Below, piece by piece: positions 35,461-43,624 of a stretch of DNA of 64,000 bases (positions are counted from its first letter, which is position 1; each line of letters starts with the position of its first letter). The notes below the pieces were generated by a model, which was not told the DNA's origin, searched no databases, and was given only the letters and a program-made list of their open reading frames with translations. The DNA is from DAIPKP01 sp964545875 (GTDB taxonomy: Bacteria > Synergistota > Synergistia > Synergistales > Aminiphilaceae): contig CAZJHH010000005.1 in NCBI GenBank assembly GCA_964545875.1, positions 62,001 to 126,000 of the forward strand, written 5' to 3'. The position numbers were made by a program, and so were the translations under genes.

Positions 35461-35489
35461 TTGACCAACCCTCCGGGTTCGTTTATAAT
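35461..35489 (+). promoter_or_regulatory. tRNA-Pro promoter
   Basis: TTGACC and TATAAT are spaced by exactly 17 bases, and the tRNA starts 12 bases after the -10 box. It probably also drives rsmA, 131 bases downstream of the tRNA, since no terminator separates them. Confidence 0.85.
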
Positions 35490-35501
35490 CACTCTCGTTT
35501 T

Positions 35502-35579
35502 CGGGACGTAGCGCAGACTGGTTAGCGCACTTGCATGGGGCGCAAGGGGTCGTAGGTTCAAATCCTATCGTCCCGACCA
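35502..35579 (+). tRNA. tRNA-Pro, anticodon GGG
   Basis: Acceptor CGGGACG pairs with CGTCCCG, the anticodon stem CTTGC/GCAAG carries loop ATGGGGC (anticodon GGG), the T loop is TTCAAAT, and CCA is encoded at the 3' end. C1-G72 is typical of bacterial proline tRNA. Confidence 0.95.
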
Positions 35580-35710
35580 GAAAACACAGGGAGAGACTTC
35601 TGCAGAGAGGTTTCTCCCTTTCTCTTTTCCTCTCAGCCTCTTCGGGAAACCCCGAATTCTTCTCACCCAAGTTCTCATTTGAATTATTACCAGGAAAGCA
35701 GGAAAGGGCT

Positions 35711-36532
35711 ATGGATAAAAAATCCTCGTCGTTCAAACATAACCGAAAGATCGGCCAGAATTTTCTCATGGATACCAATTATATCGATCTCATGCTGAAA
35801 GAGGCGGCCCTGAGGCCCGAGGATTGCTGCCTCGAAGTGGGGCCGGGACAGGGAGTGCTCACGAAAAAACTCCTCCGGGAGACGGAGGCCCGAAAAATAT
35901 ACGCCCTGGAGGTGGATCCGCGCCTGAAAACCTATCTGGAACCCCTGGCGGAGGAAGACCCACGGCTTTCCCTCTTCTGGGAGGATGCGGTGCGCTTCGA
36001 CTATACCGCCCTGGATCCTTCTCCCACTCAGGTAATCGCCAACATCCCCTATCACATCACCACGCCCCTGCTTTGGAAAATTCTGGAGGATCTCGCCCCC
36101 CGGGGACTGTACAGCATTCTCCTCATGGTGCAGAAAGAGGCCGCCCTCCGTCTTCAGGCAGCTCCCCAGACCAAAGAACGCTATCCCCTGGGAATTACCC
36201 TGGATGCCATGGGAAAGGCGGCCATTCTCCGCTCGGTACCCCCCCAGGCCTTCTTTCCCCGTCCCCGGGTGGATTCCGCCATTCTTCATATCCTCCTGGA
36301 ACGGCATCGGGAGCTCCCCCGGAATCGGACATGGCGAACTCTCCTTTCCCGGGCCTTTGCCCAGCGTCGAAAGACTCTCTACAACAATCTCAAGGGATAT
36401 CTTCCATCGAAGGAGTGCATCGAAGAATCCTGCGCCGCCGCAGGGGTCTCCCCTTCCCTCCGGGCAGAACAGCTGCATACGGACCAGTGGCTTCGGCTGC
36501 ACGAAGAGATAGCAAAAAAGCTGACCCCCTAG
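35711..36532 (+). CDS. rsmA: 16S rRNA dimethyladenosine transferase RsmA (KsgA)
   Basis: RsmA dimethylates two adjacent adenosines near the 3' end of 16S rRNA. The 273-residue protein has KIGQNFLMD near the start, SAM motif LEVGPGQGVLTKKLL, and catalytic NIPYHITTPLL. The C-terminal lobe shows FPRPRVDSAILH and FAQRRKTLYNNLKG, typical of the family. The ATG at 35711 follows AGGAAAGG; an earlier in-frame start would overlap tRNA-Pro. Its stop codon lies in the middle of a shared terminator. Confidence 0.95.
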   Translation: MDKKSSSFKHNRKIGQNFLMDTNYIDLMLKEAALRPEDCCLEVGPGQGVLTKKLLRETEARKIYALEVDPRLKTYLEPLAEEDPRLSLFWEDAVRFDYTALDPSPTQVIANIPYHITTPLLWKILEDLAPRGLYSILLMVQKEAALRLQAAPQTKERYPLGITLDAMGKAAILRSVPPQAFFPRPRVDSAILHILLERHRELPRNRTWRTLLSRAFAQRRKTLYNNLKGYLPSKECIEESCAAAGVSPSLRAEQLHTDQWLRLHEEIAKKLTP

Positions 36533-36550
36533 GGGGTCAGCTTTTTTGCT
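36511..36550. terminator. Bidirectional terminator shared by rsmA and argF
   Basis: These 40 bases are a perfect palindrome: AGCAAAAAAGCTGACCCCCT followed by its exact reverse complement. Transcribed either way it gives a GC-rich stem ending in a T run, so it can stop rsmA on plus and argF (stop at 36582) on minus. The rsmA TAG stop is at its centre. Confidence 0.92.
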
Positions 36551-36581
36551 GCATGCACCTGGAAAGAAACCTGGAGGAGTC

Positions 36582-37529
36582 TTAGATATTCCCCGCCGTG
36601 GCCACCATGACGGCCTTGATGGTGTGGAGCCGATTCTCCGCCTCGTCGAAAACCTTGGACTGGGTGGATTCGAAGACGTCCTCGGTAACCTCGTTCCCCT
36701 TCACCGCGGGGAGACAGTGGAGGAAAATAGTATCCTTCCGGCCGGTGCTCTCCATGAGTTTGGCGTTCACCTGGTAGTTCCCCAGAAGAGCCTTCCGCTC
36801 CGCGATCTTGTCTTCCTCTCCCATGGAGGCCCAAACGTCGGTGTAAATGGCGCTGGCATCCTTCACGGCTTTGAAGGGATCCACCTCGAATTCGAGAACC
36901 GCTCCGGTGCTCTTGGCGATTTTCCGGCACTCCTCAATGAGCTCCTTTTCGGGGAAAAGGCTCTCCGGAGCGGTGATAACGAAATGCATTCCCATCTTGG
37001 CAGCTCCGATCATGAGAGAGTTCCCCATGTTGTTCCGTCCGTCCCCGGTGTAGACCAGTTTGACCTTCCGAAGATCCCCGAAGTTCTCCTGGAGAGTAAG
37101 GAAGTCCGCCAGGATCTGCGTGGGGTGGTAGGCATCGGTGAGACCGTTCCACACGGGAACTCCCGCATACTTGGCGAGATCCTCCACCACCTTCTGGCTG
37201 AAGCCCCGGAACTGAATACCGTGGAACATGCGTCCCAGTACCCGGGCGGTATCCTGTACGTCTTCCTTGTGCCCCAGCTGAATATCGTTCTTGCCGAGAT
37301 ACTCGGGGTATCCCCCCTCGTCCACGCACGCCACCACGAAAGCACACCGGGTTCTGGTGGAGGGTTTTTCAAAGATAAGAGCGATGCTCTTTCCTTCAAG
37401 GCTGTTCCCTCGGATTCCCGCCCGTTTCTTGGCTTTGAGATCCGCCGACAAATCCAGGAGATACCGAATTTCCTCGGGGGTAAAATCCTTCAACGTCAAA
37501 AAGCTTCTTCCCTTCAAATTCTGAGGCAT
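36582..37529 (-). CDS. argF: Ornithine carbamoyltransferase
   Basis: This 315-residue enzyme interconverts ornithine plus carbamoyl phosphate and citrulline. Motifs are EKPSTRTRCAF (carbamoyl phosphate), DAYHPTQILADF and FLHCLPAVKG. The ATG at 37529 follows GAGAAGGGAAGG. Its place downstream of two arginine deiminases suggests the catabolic direction (arcB role), giving carbamoyl phosphate for ATP; sequence alone does not separate it from anabolic ArgF. A TATAAA-like box about 30 bases upstream may give it its own promoter. Confidence 0.92.
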   Translation of the reverse strand: MPQNLKGRSFLTLKDFTPEEIRYLLDLSADLKAKKRAGIRGNSLEGKSIALIFEKPSTRTRCAFVVACVDEGGYPEYLGKNDIQLGHKEDVQDTARVLGRMFHGIQFRGFSQKVVEDLAKYAGVPVWNGLTDAYHPTQILADFLTLQENFGDLRKVKLVYTGDGRNNMGNSLMIGAAKMGMHFVITAPESLFPEKELIEECRKIAKSTGAVLEFEVDPFKAVKDASAIYTDVWASMGEEDKIAERKALLGNYQVNAKLMESTGRKDTIFLHCLPAVKGNEVTEDVFESTQSKVFDEAENRLHTIKAVMVATAGNI

Positions 37530-37631
37530 TGCAATCCTTCCCTTCTCATCTTTTATAGAATGTTCTGCCGTTGCATATGCAAAAGGCATCGGAAGATTCT
37601 TTTTTCGAATCTGCCGGAAAAACCACCTGTT

Positions 37632-38870
37632 TTAGAGAGGATCCCGAAGGAGGGGGTGGCTCATGCATCGAGGGCCTCCGCGCCCGCGGCCGAGTTCGGC
37701 TCCCCGGATTTCGTGTACCTTGATGCCCTGATCCCGGAGATATTGGTTTGAAATCACGTTCCGACGATAGGTGACCACCACTCCGGGAGCGATGGAAAAG
37801 GTGTTGGTGCCGTCGTTCCACTGATCCCGAGCGGCCATGACGGGATCTCCTCCGCCGGTTTCGATGAACCGGGGGGATTCCAGGTCGAGCACCTGCTTAA
37901 GGCTGGAATCCAAAGATTCATGTTCCTTGATGGAAAGCAGTTTTCCGTCTTCCTCGAAAAGGAGCTCAGCCACCCGAACGCTTTTTCGGAGATCCGGATA
38001 GATGGTAAAAGCATCTCTATCCACCATGGTAAATACCGTATCCAAGTGCATGGAGGCACGGGTTTTGGGGATATCCACCGCAAGCACCCGGCGAACCCCC
38101 GCCTTTTGGGCGAGCCGTCTTCCCACAATCTGCACCGTCCCCGCCCGGGTCCGCTCGCTGACGCCGATGGCTACGACATCCTGCCGCAATACCAGCACGT
38201 CTCCTCCTTCGATGGTATAGGGGTAGACATCCCGAGGCTCCGCACCGTAGAGGACGTTGAGTCCCTTGAAATAGGGATGATGCATGAAAATATATTTGGC
38301 GTAGAGGGGTTCTCTCTGCCGGGCGGGATAGTTCATGCAGCTTATGACCACCCCGTTGTTCACGAAGGAAAAGGGATCTCTCTGAAAATAGAGGTTCGGC
38401 AGAGGCCGGATAATAAAATCATGATCTCCGATAACCCGGAGCACCAGGCTCTGGCAGGTTTGGAAAAGCTCCTGGGATTCTCTTTTGGTAAGCCCTGAAA
38501 TCAGGAGGGCCGCGAGTTTATCCGCCGGCACGTCCTGAAGGGCATCCCGAAGGGAGCAGCAGAGGGGAATATCCAGAGCCTCCAGGGCGAGGACATCGTC
38601 AAGCAGGGCCATGCGCACCGAGGAATCCCGGAGGATCTGTTCGAGACAACGCTCGAAGTACACCACTTCGGCCCCGTAATCCCGAAGAAGATCCGCAAAG
38701 GCATCGTGTTCCTTCTGGGCTTCCTCCACCCAAAGAATATCGTCGAAGAGCAGATCGTCCTTATTGTCGATGGTAAGTCGTTCCAGTTCTTTCCCCGGGC
38801 GATGGAGCATTACCCTTCTCAATCGGCCGATCTCGGAAGAGACGGAAAAATCCGAAGGCGCATACGTCAT
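37632..38870 (-). CDS. arcA: Arginine deiminase, copy 1
   Basis: Arginine deiminase splits arginine to citrulline and ammonia. This 412-residue copy has RVMLHRPGKELERLT at the N-terminus, FQRDPF, the His region MHLDTVFTMVDRDAF, and the nucleophile Cys402 in GRGRGGPRCMSHPL. The ATG at 38870 follows AAAGGAG; the upstream open frame is not family-like. It precedes argF and has its own extended -10 promoter. It is clearly homologous to copy 2 but very different in detail (roughly half identical over the N-terminal third by eye), so the duplication is old. Confidence 0.94.
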   Translation of the reverse strand: MTYAPSDFSVSSEIGRLRRVMLHRPGKELERLTIDNKDDLLFDDILWVEEAQKEHDAFADLLRDYGAEVVYFERCLEQILRDSSVRMALLDDVLALEALDIPLCCSLRDALQDVPADKLAALLISGLTKRESQELFQTCQSLVLRVIGDHDFIIRPLPNLYFQRDPFSFVNNGVVISCMNYPARQREPLYAKYIFMHHPYFKGLNVLYGAEPRDVYPYTIEGGDVLVLRQDVVAIGVSERTRAGTVQIVGRRLAQKAGVRRVLAVDIPKTRASMHLDTVFTMVDRDAFTIYPDLRKSVRVAELLFEEDGKLLSIKEHESLDSSLKQVLDLESPRFIETGGGDPVMAARDQWNDGTNTFSIAPGVVVTYRRNVISNQYLRDQGIKVHEIRGAELGRGRGGPRCMSHPLLRDPL

Positions 38871-38934
38871 AAGGAAAACTCCTTTCCTTTGGCAGGAGTG
38901 GCATACCCCTCCCCAACTCCATGATCTTTCCCCC

Positions 38935-38964
38935 ATAATACCAAAGAGAGGGGGGAAACCACAA
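38935..38964 (-). promoter_or_regulatory. Promoter of arginine deiminase copy 1
   Basis: On the minus strand TTGTGG and an extended -10 (TGGTATTAT) are spaced by 18 bases, about 65 bases ahead of the ATG at 38870. It sits between the two deiminase genes, so copy 1 can be expressed independently of copy 2. Confidence 0.6.
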
Positions 38965-38997
38965 GAGCGAAATAAACCATTTTGCCTTTTTGGTTCA

Positions 38998-40212
38998 TTA
39001 AATTCGGAGAAGAGGGTTGGTCATGCAGCGAGGGCCTCCCCGCCCCCTGCCGAGCTCCTTACCGGAAATTTCGAGAACCCGGATGCCCTTCTCCCGAAGA
39101 GTTTCGTTGGAGGCGGTATTGCGGTTGTACGAGACCACCGTTCCCGGGGCCAGGGCAAGGCAATTTGTGGCATCATTCCACTGCTCCCGGGAGGCCTTCA
39201 CGGGATCTCCTCCCCCGGTCTCTATGACCTTGAGTTTTTCCAGGTTCAAGACCCTTCGAAGAGCTTCCTTCAGCCCCCATTCTTCATCTATCCCAAGAAG
39301 CCTGCCCCGGGGATCGTAGGAGAGCAAAAAGATCTTGGGAGTTTCGTACATGCCGGGATACATTACGAAGGTATCCCGGTCCACCATGGAAAACACCGTA
39401 TCAAGATGCGTGGTAGAACGGGTTTTGGGAATTTCCACCGCCATGACGGTCTCTATGCCTCCGTATTCCGCGAGGCGGCCCCCGAGAATCTGAATGGCTG
39501 CGGCGGAGGTGCGCTCACCTATACCCATGGCCACCACCTTGGGGCTGAGCACGAGAACATCTCCTCCCTCCACGGTGTAGCAGCAGGTGTCTCCGGGCTC
39601 TCCTCCCCAGAGGATGCGGGCCTCACGGAAAAGATCGTGATGTCCCAGAATATACCGGGAGTAGAGAGCTTCTCTCTTGCGTATTTCGTAGTGCATGGCG
39701 CTTACGATGACAAGAGCGTTCACCAGGGTATAGGGATCCCGCTGAAAGTAGGAGTTCGGAAGAGGACGGACGACAAAATCATGGTCCCCCATCATGTTAA
39801 GGCAGACGCTCCGAATGTGGGAAGCCCCGGAGAAGATTTCCCGCTTGGTGACGCCCTCCAGGAGCACCCGGAGGAGCTCCTCGGAGGAAAGTTCGAAGCA
39901 GTATCCCTGAAAATAGGAGGTAAGCCGTCGATCCAAAGCTTCCAGGGCGAGGGTTTCCCCCACGATCTCCCTTCGGAGTATATCCGAATGAAGGATTTCC
40001 TTCAGGAGCTTCTCGAAGAAAAAGATCTCTACCCCTTCCTGCTGCAGCACGTGAAGAAAGGTATCGAAATCCTTTCGGGCCTCCTCGAGCCACAGAATAT
40101 CGTCAAAGAGAAAATCGTCTTTGTTATCAATGGTAAGGCGATCCAACTCCCTCCCGGGACGATGAACCACCGCCCTCTTCAGCACGCCGTATTCGCTTGA
40201 TACGCAGAGCAT
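38998..40212 (-). CDS. arcA: Arginine deiminase, copy 2
   Basis: This 404-residue copy keeps the whole active site: AVVHRPGRELDRLT, YFQRDPYTLVN, THLDTVFSMVDRDTF and Cys396 in GRGRGGPRCMTNPLL. AAAGGAG stands ahead of the ATG. It is 79 bases downstream of speE and 127 bases upstream of copy 1. Compared with copy 1 it differs throughout the helical insertion (about residues 60-130), the part that varies most between deiminases. Both appear active; regulatory or kinetic specialisation is inference. Confidence 0.92.
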   Translation of the reverse strand: MLCVSSEYGVLKRAVVHRPGRELDRLTIDNKDDFLFDDILWLEEARKDFDTFLHVLQQEGVEIFFFEKLLKEILHSDILRREIVGETLALEALDRRLTSYFQGYCFELSSEELLRVLLEGVTKREIFSGASHIRSVCLNMMGDHDFVVRPLPNSYFQRDPYTLVNALVIVSAMHYEIRKREALYSRYILGHHDLFREARILWGGEPGDTCCYTVEGGDVLVLSPKVVAMGIGERTSAAAIQILGGRLAEYGGIETVMAVEIPKTRSTTHLDTVFSMVDRDTFVMYPGMYETPKIFLLSYDPRGRLLGIDEEWGLKEALRRVLNLEKLKVIETGGGDPVKASREQWNDATNCLALAPGTVVSYNRNTASNETLREKGIRVLEISGKELGRGRGGPRCMTNPLLRI

Positions 40213-40291
40213 GGCATAACTCCTTTCAGTTTTCTCTCGGACAGAGAGACGGCCCAGAAAATTTCAAAGGAGAGGGCGTTTTCGGAGATCT

Positions 40292-41143
40292 TCAGGAAAG
40301 CCCCAGGAGAGCCTTCACAAAGGGAGGAAGCTCAAAGGAGAGATGGTGGATTTTCTCGGAATAATACCGGGTTTCCCGGGGAACCTTCCGCAGGGGATTT
40401 CGGGGATCTTCCTTCTTGGATCCCACCATGTAGGTCCACATCCCCGTGGGGTAGGTGGGCATGGCTCCCCAGGCCACATAGACCCCGGGAAAGACCGAAG
40501 ACATCTCTTTGTACGTATCCCTGAGGAGATCCTCCTCCGCAAAGGGGGATTCGGTTTGAGCCACCATCATGCCGCCTTGCCGGAGGGCCTGAAAGACATC
40601 CCGGTAGAAGGGGGCCTGGAAAAGCCCCGCCGCAAAGTCCACGGGATCCGTGCTGTCCACGATAATTACGTCGAAGTAGTTTTCCCGCTCCTTCATGAAA
40701 TCCAAGGCATCTCTATGGAGTATGGTTACCCGGAGATCCTTGAGGCCACAGCTGACGGAGGGGAAAAAATCCCGAGAGGCCCGGGTGACTTCCTCGTCAA
40801 TGTCCACGAGAAAGATCTCTTCCGGCACGTCGTGTTTTACGATCTCCCGCACGATACCCCCATCGCCGCCGCCCACCACGAGCACCCGTTTGGGATCCGG
40901 ATGGGAGCAAAGAAGGAGATGAGCCATCATTTCGTGATAGGTAAATTCATCCCGTTCGGTAATCTGGATGGCTCCGTCGAGCACGAGAAAACGCCCATAT
41001 TCAAGGCTCTCCGCCACCATGAGGCTTTGATAGGGGGTCTCCACGTTCCGAAGAATTCCCGTTATCTTGAGACTCAGGTTCATGTTGGGAGTCTGTTTTT
41101 CCGTAAACCACACGTCGTTCAGCCGCTTGGGAAATACTTTCAT
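40292..41143 (-). CDS. speE: Polyamine aminopropyltransferase (spermidine synthase)
   Basis: SpeE transfers an aminopropyl group from decarboxylated SAM to putrescine. The 283-residue protein has LDGAIQITERDEFTYHEMMAH, VLVVGGGDGGIVREI and the catalytic Asp region IIVDSTDPV. The ATG at 41143 follows AAGGAGG; the frame is open further upstream but without family sequence. Its neighbours make ornithine, the precursor of putrescine, so the cluster is metabolically linked. The 212-base gap upstream holds only a weak A/T-rich hairpin (about 41290-41321) and no clear promoter. Confidence 0.94.
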   Translation of the reverse strand: MKVFPKRLNDVWFTEKQTPNMNLSLKITGILRNVETPYQSLMVAESLEYGRFLVLDGAIQITERDEFTYHEMMAHLLLCSHPDPKRVLVVGGGDGGIVREIVKHDVPEEIFLVDIDEEVTRASRDFFPSVSCGLKDLRVTILHRDALDFMKERENYFDVIIVDSTDPVDFAAGLFQAPFYRDVFQALRQGGMMVAQTESPFAEEDLLRDTYKEMSSVFPGVYVAWGAMPTYPTGMWTYMVGSKKEDPRNPLRKVPRETRYYSEKIHHLSFELPPFVKALLGLS

Positions 41144-41355
41144 CGGATTTCCTCCTTGGTAAAAGTTTTTGCCCCCTTCGAAGGGTTGTCCGCAAAATCC
41201 TGGGGAACCCATTCTGACAACGAAAAAAGCCTTTGCGGTATTTTTGATTACGAAAACGTATCCCGCATTCTCCGCTCTTTCGATAGGGGCCGGATTTTTC
41301 ACGAAGCCGAGAAAAAACCGGAAAAAATGCGCTCATTCTTAGGAGTTCCAGTCAT

Positions 41356-42408
41356 TCAGGAACGATCAAAATTTCCCGCCATTTTGCGAAGTTCCAGGGC
41401 GATATCCCGGGAGCTCTGCCCCTCCATGCGCCCCACCAGAGTACCTCGGGAGAAGAACACCGCCCCCGAAGGGGTTCCCGCCACACCGAGGTCCGCCTGG
41501 GCAGCCTCCCGGGGGCCGTTCACTTCGCACCCCATGACGGCAATTTCCAGACTCTCCGGAAGATCCATCAACAGGGGTTCCAGATCTTGCACCACCTGGT
41601 ACACATCGATTTTACGCCTGCCGCAGGTAGGGCAGGATATGAGGGAGGGGCCCCGGCGACGCAAATCCAACGCCCGAAGCACCGCATACCCCACCCGAAC
41701 CTCCTCGGAGGAAGGCCCCGTAAGGCTCACCCTCAAGGTATCCCCAATTCCCCGGGAAAGAAGAAGCCCCAAACCGCAGGCACTCTTGACGATCCCCCGG
41801 ATACTCGACCCTGCTTCGGTAATGCCGATGTGCAGGGGATAGGCATGACGGTTTGCAAGAATTTCGTTGGCTCGAAGGGTTTGGTTGATATTCGTGGCCT
41901 TGGCGGAGAGAATGATGTCCTCGAAATCTTGAGTCTCCAGAATTTCCAGCTGCTCTTCCACCGCTCCCACCAACGCCATACCGGAATCTCCCGATGCCTT
42001 GGCAAGCTGATCCTTGTTGAGAGATCCTCCGTTAGCTCCTATGCGAATTACCGCTCCCCGGTCCCGAGCCTCCCGGACAATTCGGGCTATTCCTTTGCGC
42101 ATATTCCCCGGATTGATGCGGATGGCGGGACATCCTCTCCGAAGAGCCTCCAGAGCGAGCTCCTCGTCGAAATGGATATCTCCCATAAGAGGCACGGGAG
42201 ATTCCCGAAGCAGCTCTTCCAGAGCAGGGGCCTGCTCTTTGACCGGAAAAGCCACCCGGATAAGCTCGCAACCTTCCGCAACGAGACTTTTCACTTCATC
42301 CATGCAGGCCTCTAAATCTCTCAGGGAGGAGGTAAGCATACTTTCCACCCGCACCGGTGAATCTCCCCCAATGACCAGAGAACCTATTCGAACTGACCGG
42401 GAACTCAT
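41356..42408 (-). CDS. ispG: 4-hydroxy-3-methylbut-2-en-1-yl diphosphate synthase
   Basis: IspG is the [4Fe-4S] enzyme of the next-to-last MEP step. The 350-residue protein is the short bacterial form: a TIM-barrel start (VRIGSLVIGGDSPVRVESM), PLMGDIHFDEELALEAL, IRINPGNM, and cluster ligands in ISCPTCGRRKID and VMGCEVNGPREA. The ATG at 42408 follows GAGGAGG by 9 bases. It sits 141 bases past rseP, behind a terminator-like hairpin. Electron donor type (flavodoxin or ferredoxin) cannot be told. Confidence 0.95.
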   Translation of the reverse strand: MSSRSVRIGSLVIGGDSPVRVESMLTSSLRDLEACMDEVKSLVAEGCELIRVAFPVKEQAPALEELLRESPVPLMGDIHFDEELALEALRRGCPAIRINPGNMRKGIARIVREARDRGAVIRIGANGGSLNKDQLAKASGDSGMALVGAVEEQLEILETQDFEDIILSAKATNINQTLRANEILANRHAYPLHIGITEAGSSIRGIVKSACGLGLLLSRGIGDTLRVSLTGPSSEEVRVGYAVLRALDLRRRGPSLISCPTCGRRKIDVYQVVQDLEPLLMDLPESLEIAVMGCEVNGPREAAQADLGVAGTPSGAVFFSRGTLVGRMEGQSSRDIALELRKMAGNFDRS

Positions 42409-42470
42409 AAATTTTCGCCTCCTCAAGCGTAGAAGCTCCCCCCAAGGGAAGCTGGAGATATTCTAACACT

Positions 42471-42517
42471 AAAAAAAGAACCACCGCTCTTTCTTCATAA
42501 AGAAAAAGCGGAAGTTC
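42471..42517 (-). terminator. Terminator-like hairpin between rseP and ispG
   Basis: Read on the minus strand, an interrupted stem (GAAC/GTTC, CCGCT/AGCGG, TTTCTT/AAGAAA with small internal bulges) is followed by seven T. It begins 33 bases after the rseP stop. It would end or attenuate the uppS-cdsA-dxr-rseP transcript ahead of ispG. Confidence 0.72.
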
Positions 42518-42549
42518 CGAGATTTTAATGTGCTCTATGTTAAAAACGC

Positions 42550-43587
42550 CTACGGAAAGAGCCGGGCAAGATCCTTCCAGGTAACCAACAGAATGAGGCC
42601 CATGAGAAGGGCAAATCCCGCAAGGTGAATGTAGTACTCGTACCGAAGGGGAATCTTCCGCCGGAAAAGCATCTCCCCCACCACGAAGACGAGGCGCCCT
42701 CCGTCGAGGGCGGGAAAGGGAAAGAGATTCAGAACCCCCAGGTGCAGATTGATCACCGCCAGAAAAGAGAGAAAAGCCCATAGTCCCTGGCGTGCCGCCT
42801 GCCCCGCCATGGACGCGATTCCCACGGGGCCCGTAACGGACTCACGAGCGGCCTGGTCGTAGAAAAGGGATGCCACTCCGCCCACGATGCCCTTGGTCAT
42901 CTCCCATATGTACTCCACCGAATATCTCAGGGCGGCAAAAAAGGAGTAGCGTTTCCAGGAGGGGCGGACTCCGAAGAGGGGATACCCGGTCTCCTCGTCC
43001 TTTTTGAGACGCACGGACACCCCGAGAATCTCTCCTCCCCGGTCTATCCGAACTTCCACGGAATCTTCGGTCCCCCGGGAACGAAACTCCCGGGCCATCT
43101 CCTCCCAAGTCGCCACGGAAACATCCCCCACGGAAAGGATGACATCTCCCTCACGAATTCCCGCCTCCTGGGCGGGATAGCCCTCAATAAGTCCTCCGAT
43201 GCGGGCCGACGAAAGATCCAGCACGCCGTGACCCACCAAAAGGAGCACCGTAAGAAGAATGGCGAGCAGAATATTCACCGCCGCTCCGTTAAAGAGAATG
43301 AAAAAGCGTTGCCATGCGGGCTTATCGCAAAACCCCATTCCCTCGCGGTAGGGCTCTTCCGCTTCGGCATCCTTGCCTTCCATTCCCGCCAAACGCACAA
43401 ACCCGCCTATGGGGAAAACCCGCAGAGACCACTCCGTAAGGGCTCCTTTCTTTTTCCAAAGCCGGGGCCCCATGCCAAAAGAAAATTCGAAAACCTGCAC
43501 TCCGAAGATTCGGGCGGTAATAAAATGTCCCCATTCATGGGCTATGACGCAAACTCCCAGTACAACTACAAAGGCTAGAAGAGACAA
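42550..43587 (-). CDS. rseP: RseP/RasP-family site-2 zinc metalloprotease
   Basis: This 345-residue intramembrane protease has HEWGH (17-21) in the first membrane helix, a PDZ domain (about 125-205: LIEGYPAQEAGIREGDVILS), and the second catalytic motif NLFPFPALDGGR in a later helix. There are about four membrane segments. It cleaves membrane-bound anti-sigma factors or signal peptides in relatives; no anti-sigma gene is nearby. The start is TTG with AGGAG upstream. It follows dxr by 37 bases in the conserved uppS-cdsA-dxr-rseP order. Confidence 0.93.
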   Translation of the reverse strand: MSLLAFVVVLGVCVIAHEWGHFITARIFGVQVFEFSFGMGPRLWKKKGALTEWSLRVFPIGGFVRLAGMEGKDAEAEEPYREGMGFCDKPAWQRFFILFNGAAVNILLAILLTVLLLVGHGVLDLSSARIGGLIEGYPAQEAGIREGDVILSVGDVSVATWEEMAREFRSRGTEDSVEVRIDRGGEILGVSVRLKKDEETGYPLFGVRPSWKRYSFFAALRYSVEYIWEMTKGIVGGVASLFYDQAARESVTGPVGIASMAGQAARQGLWAFLSFLAVINLHLGVLNLFPFPALDGGRLVFVVGEMLFRRKIPLRYEYYIHLAGFALLMGLILLVTWKDLARLFP

Positions 43588-43624
43588 TTTTTCAACTCCT
43601 TATGCGTAGATATATGTCCGGAAC

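Noticed and set aside
41144..41355. Possible regulatory RNA ahead of speE
   Set aside because: Only a weak A/T-rich stem with a mismatch (about 41290-41321) is present; no known riboswitch pattern and no T run after it.
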